A stretch of DNA of 64,000 nt, from contig JAGTXZ010000009.1 in assembly GCA_018398575.1 (NCBI GenBank), positions 1,240,001-1,304,000 on the forward strand, given 5' to 3'. This DNA comes from Ampelomyces quisqualis (taxonomy: Eukaryota; Ascomycota; Dothideomycetes; Pleosporales; Phaeosphaeriaceae). The position numbers were made by a program, and so were the translations under genes. Below are positions 58,359-64,000 of this stretch, one piece after another (the stretch's first letter is position 1; every line of letters starts with the position of its first letter). A model generated the notes under the pieces. That model had not been told where the DNA came from and ran no database searches. It saw nothing but the letters and a program-made list of their open reading frames with translations.

Positions 58359-61300
58359 CTTATATTTTTATAAGAGGTATTTAAGTTATCTTTAAGTTGT
58401 TAAATATTGTATTAAAGCTAGAGTTGTTAAGAGCTTTAGTTAGAATATCTGCTAGTTGCTCTTTAGTAGAAATATAGCTTAGATCTATTTTTCCTTCTAA
58501 TATTTTTTCTCTAACAAAATAATATTGTATATCTATATGTTTTGTTTTTGCGTAGTGCTCTAGATTTTTTGCTAATGCTATAGCTAGTTGGCTATCGCTA
58601 AATAGATAGAATTTTTTAGTTTCTTCTTTTTTAAAAAGTATATCTATATTTAGTTGTTTATATATTTCTATTAAATAGAGTTATTCTTTTATAGCTTCTT
58701 TTAGGGCTTTATATTCTGCTTCGCAGCTACTTAACGCAGTAGTTTTTTGTAATTTACTTAACTAGCTTATAGGTGTATTATTAAAAGTAAATAAATAGCT
58801 AGTTGTACTTTTTCTTGTTATAAGGTTACCTCCCTAATCTGCATCTGTATACCCTAGTAATATAGGTGTAGATTGCAAAGATTTAAAGTAGAGTCCTTTA
58901 GAACTATTATCTTTATTATTTAGATATTTAAATATTTTATTTGCAGCTGTAAAGTGCTGTTTATTAGGATTTAACATAAATCTTGCGCATATATATACTG
59001 CGTAAGCTAGGTTAGGTCTAGTATATGTTGCTAGGTATATTAAGCTTCCTATATATTGTTAAAATAGCTTTATTTTGCTACTACCTGCCTATTCTATATT
59101 TTTATCTAGTTTTACACTAGGATTAGCTAGTGTACAAACAGGATTTAGATTATTTTTATTATATTTAGTAAGCAGATTATTTGTGTATTTAGCTTGTTTT
59201 AGCCAAAGAGATCTAGTTAATCTATCTCTTATTATTTCTATTTCTAGAAAGTAGCTAGCGTCTCCTAGATCGCTTACTTCTAGTTTTTTAGAGATATTTT
59301 ATTTAAATTTGTTTATTTCTTCTAGGTTTGGTCCTAGTACTAGTATATTGTCTACATAGACTATAAGCATTATATTTTTATTATTTTTAAATACTCCTTG
59401 TTCGTTAAATATAGGGATAAAGTCTAATTTATTAAGTATTTCTTTTAGGTAATTATACCAGGCTTATAGTGCCTGTTTTAGCCTATAGAGTAATTTTATT
59501 AGTTTGCAAACTTTTGCTTTATCTGTATTAAAACCTATAGGTTGTTGCATATAAATTTCTTCTTCTGTAGGTGTATGTAGAAAAGCGTTTTTAATATCTA
59601 GTTAAATTATTTCTAGATCTAAAAATGCTGCTAGAAAGAGAAGAAATCTAATAATTTTAATTCTAGTTGTATTTGCAAACGTATCTAGATAATCTAGTCT
59701 ATAGATTTGGCTGTAGCCTTTAGCAACCTATCTTGCTTTATATTTTATTATTTTATTATTTTTATCTGTTTTAACCTTATAGACCTAGCGTCCTTTAAGT
59801 GCTACTCTATTTTTAGGTTATTCTACTAGAATCTAAGTGTTTTAATCTTCTAGTTGTTTAATTTCTATATTTATAGCTTTTAACTATTCTTTATTATCTT
59901 TTGCTGTTATAGCTTTTTGATACGTATTTAGCTTGTTATTTTCTATTGTATAGATATTAAACGCTAGTTTATCTTTAGAAAGATTACTATCTAGAGTTCT
60001 TTCTCTAGTACTGCGACTTTCTATAGATTAATGTATTATTCTTTTATTTGTATTTATTTCTTAAGCTAATTTGTCTAGACTATTTTCTCTAATAGAGCTA
60101 GGTCTATCTTCTTCTATATTAAAGTTATTATTCTAAGAATTTTGCGTAGTAAGTAATTCTACAGTAATTGTACTGTTATTAATTACTTTGTTTTCTAAAT
60201 TAGAGTAAAATTCTCCTTCTAGTATCTTGTAATCTCTTGTTTGTATAACTCTTTTTGTTTATAGATTTAATATATAATAATTGTATTAATTATAGCCTAC
60301 TAGTATTCCTTCTATAGCTTAAGGTTCTAGTTTTGTTAATGTTACTCTTTTATCTTTATAGAAAGCTCTAGATCCTTAAATTTTTAGGTTACTTATATTT
60401 AGTCTTTTATTATATAATTTCTTAAACAGACTTTTTCCTAAATAAGAATGCAGAGTTATATTATATATATATACTGCAGCTTATATTGCTTCTTGCTAGT
60501 ATATTAGAGGCATATTAGAGCTAAATAATAGAGCTCTTAAAGTTTCTATTATAGTTCTATTAATCCTTTCTATTAGACTGTTTTGTTCTAGAGTATAAGG
60601 ACTAGATAATTGGTGTATAATACTAGATTTTTTAATTAACTCTTAGAATTGATTACTAAGAAATTCAGCTCTGTTATCTGTTTCTATAGTTTTTATTTTT
60701 TCTTTAGATTAGTTTTCTACTTTAGCTTTATATTCTTAAAAAGCAGAGTAAGCTTCTAATTTATTTTTTAATAGTTTAAAGCTTAGTTCTCTAGTAGCTG
60801 AATCTAGGAAGAATATTATATATTTAAAGTTATATCTAGAGAGAGGAGTAATAGGTCTACAGATATCTATTACTACTTTTTCTAAGTAGTTTTTTAATTT
60901 TTCTGTTATATCTTTACTTTAATTATTTAAAAGCTTTGCTTTAATATAGGCTATACAGTCTAGTTGAAAATTACTAAGGATTTTTATATTTAATAGTTGC
61001 CCTATTGTATAAAGATTCTTATACCTAAATCTGTTATAGAACAGTTTTATTTTCTCTAGATTAAAGTTTGTGTTATAAGTAATATAGCTATTTTTTATAG
61101 TTTCTGTATTAATATTTTAAGTTATTATTTTATTACTTAGATCTAGTACATACATTTGTTCTGTATAGTTTGCTTCTATTCTTATATTACTATTTTTTGT
61201 AATTATAGCTTTATCTTTATTAAACTCAATTTTAAATTTCTTTTCTATTAGTTTTCTAACTAAGATAAGATTTACTTCAAAAGTAGGCACAAATAAGCAA

Positions 61301-61683
61301 TTATTAAGAATAAATCTTATATTGTTATATAAAAAGCAAACGCTTCTAATTCCAATTGCATTAATTATAGAATTATTACCCTAGCTAAGTTTAGTAATTC
61401 TATATACTAAACTATTGTCTAAAAACAAATTTCAATCACAGATTATATGCTGTGTACTTTCTGAATCTAGTATAAAATTAGCTTTTAATTTTAATTAGCT
61501 AGGATTGTTATATAGTACCTTTTCGTTAATATCTATATTATTAACTTAGTTTAATATAGCTGTTAGAAGAGCCTTATCCTTCTAATCGCTTAAAATCTGC
61601 TTAGGAGGCTTAGAAGAGCTCCTGCGATTTTCTAGATTGTTTTTGGTTCTAAACTAATCTAGTTTCTTATCTAGATTTAGATA

Positions 61684-62367
61684 CTAGCAATTACTTGTTA
61701 AGTAAGTATTTGTTTTGCATTTATTACAACATTTCTTTGTAATTTTGCTAGGGTTTTTAAACCCCTTTTTATTAGATTTTGTTAGTAACGTCTTGTTACT
61801 ATTTCTAACTTGTTGCCTAGATTTATCTATTAAATTAGCAAACAGAGTTTCCAATTTAATATTTGTAGAGTCTGTACAAAATAATTGTGTTACAAAAGTA
61901 ACAAATCCTTTGTAGCTTAGCGTTAAGTTATTAAGTACCCAAGCTAAAATAACTTGTTTTAGTAGCTTAATATCCTTGTTTTTAAGAAAATCTGTCAGGT
62001 ATTTAATACAATTAAGGAATTCCTCTATTATGTTAAAACTTAATAGTTCTAGATTAAAAAACTCCTTTAAAAGGAGAAATTTAGCTAAAAAGCCTTGTAG
62101 ACTATACAAATTGTATAGAGTTTTCTACATTTCGCGAGTAGTAGAACAGCCTTTAATTTGAGTTAAAGAGCTATTATCTACTAACAAAATAATAGTGCTT
62201 TTAGCTTTTAATTCAGCTTAAGCATCTATTATAATTAGCTTATTGTTGTTGTGGCTAATAGCCTTAAAATAGTTATCTTAAGTTAAAACTGCTAAGATTT
62301 TAAGACTCTAAGTCTTGTAGTTTAATTAGCTAGAAAGCTTCTTAATTTAAAACTTGTATCTAGACAT
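61684..62367 (-). pseudogene. copia gag relic
   Basis: Minus-strand frame from an ATG at 62367 to about 61684, in one register, so damage is by stops and not indels. Stop codons lie where Gln or Trp codons are expected, in the first 80 codons. The last 141 codons are still open. It ends in a retroviral-type zinc knuckle, Cys-x2-Cys-x4-Tyr-x4-Cys, where the family has His at the third ligand; CAC/CAT to TAC/TAT is exactly a RIP change. The pol region continues toward 58400. Confidence 0.8.
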
Positions 62368-62394
62368 TTTGTTAATTTAGTTGATTTAATTAAT

Positions 62395-62435
62395 TTGTTG
62401 TTTTGTTTTGTTTTTTTTTGTTTTGTTTTAATTTG

Positions 62436-62466
<31 letters not shown>

Positions 62467-62545
62467 TGTTTTGTTTTGTTTGTTTTGTTTGTTTTGTTTT
62501 GTTTTGTTTGTTTTGTTTTTGTTTTGTTTTGTTTTGTTTTGTTTA
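62395..62545. repeat. TTTTG pentamer microsatellite
   Basis: About 150 bases of imperfect TTTTG and TTTG repeats (CAAAA on the element's coding strand), lying between primer-binding site and gag, in the untranslated leader of the copia element. TpG persists here although it is scarce elsewhere in the block. Confidence 0.9.
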
Positions 62546-62612
62546 GATTTAGATTAATTAAGTATCAAAAAGAAGATTAATTAAATTAATTAAATTGATT
62601 AGATTAATTTAA

Positions 62613-62635
62613 GTTAGAGCACTAGGCTCATAACC
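62613..62635 (-). other. Primer-binding site matching an internal methionine-tRNA segment
   Basis: Directly inside the 5' LTR. The plus strand reads as a tRNA-Met segment from D-arm to anticodon arm, with TAGGCTCATAACC containing anticodon CAT; the minus strand (element sense) is therefore complementary to it. Priming from the anticodon region, and not the 3' CCA end, is the copia half-tRNA mechanism. Confidence 0.75.
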
Positions 62636-63414
62636 TGTTAAAAATGATAGGTAATAGTAGAAATAGTGTAAATTGTTATTTATTTAGTGCTAACAGAACT
62701 CCTTAATATATACTCTAAGCATTAGATCTAGATTACTAATTCTAGACTCCTTTGCAATTCTAGCTACTTGTTATCTAGTTTCTGATTTCTAGAAACTAGC
62801 TATCTAGTTTCTGGGAACTAGTATTCCAGTTTTGGCTTCTAGCTATCTAGTTTTAAGAGTCTAGCTTCTGGTTTTACTAGTAACTTGTAACTGATATCTA
62901 GTTTTACTAGTTTTATTAGATAGTTACTAGGTTTTAGACCCTAGCGTTAAGTTTCAGCTAGTTTCAGATAGTTTCAGATTGGTTTTGCCTGTACCGCCCA
63001 ATTGAGAGCTACATAATTTTAGTCCTCTTATAAGTAATTTATATCTTAGCTGTTACTAGGCCTATTTAGGACGTTAGGATCAGAATCAAGAGCCTTTAAC
63101 ATCTATTTTTAGAAATAACTAAGCAGGCTAGTCTAGCGTCTATATTAATTACGTAATTTTAAGAATAAGCTAATATTTTGTAAGCTTTTCTTAAAAATTA
63201 TATGTTTAGTTTATTTATAATTGCTAGATTAGTGCTAGCGTATATATAGTTCTATTTATAGACTTATATAAAATTTGTTTATAGTTTTATATCATATTGT
63301 TATGCTTTATTGCAACTAGTAAAGTTACTAGAAATAATTTCTTATTTTGTTAAGTTTGAACATAACGTTAACTTTACTTATTCTGTAAAAATATAAGATT
63401 ACTTAATTTTAACA
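62636..63414 (-). repeat. 5' LTR of the copia element
   Basis: 779 bp, same length as its partner. Confidence 0.9.
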
Positions 63415-63590
63415 GATATAACTAGAGGCATGTCTTTATAACTAGAATATACTAGGTCTACGCTAGCGTAGCACTATTAAGACACTAGAGTAGCTATACA
63501 GGTTTTACGTATATAGTAGCTAGAGTAGTGTTATAGTAGTATAGGCGTATTACTATATAGCTAACAGCTTTACGCTATAGCATTCTTACA
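63415..63590 (-). repeat. 180-bp LTR-like repeat, copy 2
   Basis: Starts exactly where the copia element ends and lacks the terminal TGTA/TACA bases seen in copy 1, as if the copia end had replaced them. Ends (plus strand) ATTCTTACA. Confidence 0.7.
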
Positions 63591-63633
63591 ACTTCTAAAA
63601 ATTAGCTGTTAAGGTAGTTTAAGAGGCTACTAA

Positions 63634-64000
63634 TGTTAAAATTAAGTAATCTTATATTTTTACAGAATAAGTAAAGTTAACGTTATGTTCAAACTTAACA
63701 AAATAAGAAATTATTTCTAGTAACTTTACTAGTTGCAATAAAGCATAACAATATAATATAAAACTATAAACAAAGTTTATATAAGTCTATAAATAGAACT
63801 ATATATACGCTAGCACTAATCTAGCAATTATAAATAAACTAAACATATAATTTTTAAGAAAAGCTTACAAAATATTAGCTTATTCTTAAAATTACGTAAT
63901 TAATATAGACGCTAGACTAGCCTGCTTAGTTATTTCTAAAAATAGATGTTAAAGGCTCTTGATTCTGATCCTAACGTCCTAAATAGGCCTAGTAACAGCT
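63634..64000 (+). mobile_element. Third copia LTR copy, inverted, truncated by window end
   Basis: From 63634 (TGTTAAAATTAAG) the sequence is the reverse complement of the copia LTR at 62636-63414 and continues to the last base. It is either a solo LTR or the start of a plus-strand element outside the window. Confidence 0.85.

Larger units (their letters stand above)
57568..63414 (-). mobile_element. Ty1/copia LTR retrotransposon, RIP-degraded
   Basis: 5847 bp bounded by 779-bp direct LTRs (57568-58346 and 62636-63414), both TGTTA...TAACA. Minus orientation: primer-binding site next to the right LTR, then a gag relic (61684-62367), integrase-like traces (about 60540-60700), a reverse-transcriptase motif YVDNILVLG (about 59332-59366, family YVDDILVxG), and the RNase H-like GYTDAD motif (about 58827-58860) followed by a Trp-to-stop change. 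A polypurine tract (AAGGGAGTG) adjoins the left LTR. Order gag-int-RT-RNase H defines the copia class. No matching target duplication was found. Confidence 0.9.
36655..64000. other. RIP-mutated AT-rich transposon block
   Basis: About 27 kb to the window end with essentially no open frame above 60 codons except a relic gag. CpA and TpG are nearly absent while TpA and CTAG-like words are abundant, and CpG survives, the fingerprint of repeat-induced point mutation acting on CpA. Stops arise where family proteins have Gln (CAA to TAA) or Trp (TGG to TAG). Confidence 0.92.

Noticed and set aside
62395..62580. Phe/Val/Leu-rich frame in the copia leader
   Set aside because: It is translation of the TTTTG microsatellite.
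36655..64000. CRISPR array or satellite interpretation of the repeated AT-rich words
   Set aside because: Repeats are long LTR pairs with target duplications or simple RIP-generated words, not regularly spaced short repeats.

Overview
The window is nuclear DNA of a filamentous ascomycete. Genes carry short introns (mostly about 48 to 100 nt) with GT...AG ends and branch sites of the form CTAAC or CTGAC. The proteins are typical fungal families, and the last 27 kb is an AT-rich block of transposons wrecked by repeat-induced point mutation (RIP). A Dothideomycete with AT-isochores fits best, but that placement is inference from style and gene content.

Layout. 1-5.8 kb is accessory in character: the 3' part of a cytochrome P450, a dead short-chain dehydrogenase, and a small Zn2Cys6 regulator that only appears once four exons are joined. 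7.4-35.7 kb is a gene-dense housekeeping stretch: a FAD amine-oxidase-like protein (-), the SNARE Vti1 (+), a secreted DUF1996 protein (+), a Rax1-like RGS membrane protein (+), a 954-residue protein of unknown function (+), a carbonyl-reductase-like SDR that looks recently broken (-), DNA polymerase iota (-), a disordered phosphoprotein-like gene divergent from it (+), replication factor C large subunit Rfc1 (-), mitochondrial ribosomal protein L16 (+), sphingosine-1-phosphate lyase (-) and a DUF4050-like protein (+). Most exon structures were rebuilt by hand from splice signals and reading-frame continuity.

About 36.65-64 kb has no intact gene. I could resolve: (i) a minus-strand Ty3-type LTR retrotransposon at 38715-52375 with target duplication GCTAC; (ii) a second Ty3-type element at 44843-51384, with target duplication ATTAT, inserted inside the first; (iii) a Ty1/copia element at 57568-63414 on the minus strand, whose primer-binding site matches an internal (anticodon-arm) segment of a methionine tRNA; (iv) a third copy of the copia LTR in opposite orientation running off the window end; (v) two copies of a short LTR-like repeat. 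CpA and TpG are strikingly scarce there, Gln and Trp codons have become stops, and differences between paired LTRs are almost all transitions.

No tRNA, rRNA or CRISPR array was seen. The housekeeping genes do not form one pathway, although polymerase iota and Rfc1 both act at replication forks. The P450, dead SDR and Zn2Cys6 regulator could be the remnant of a small metabolic cluster.
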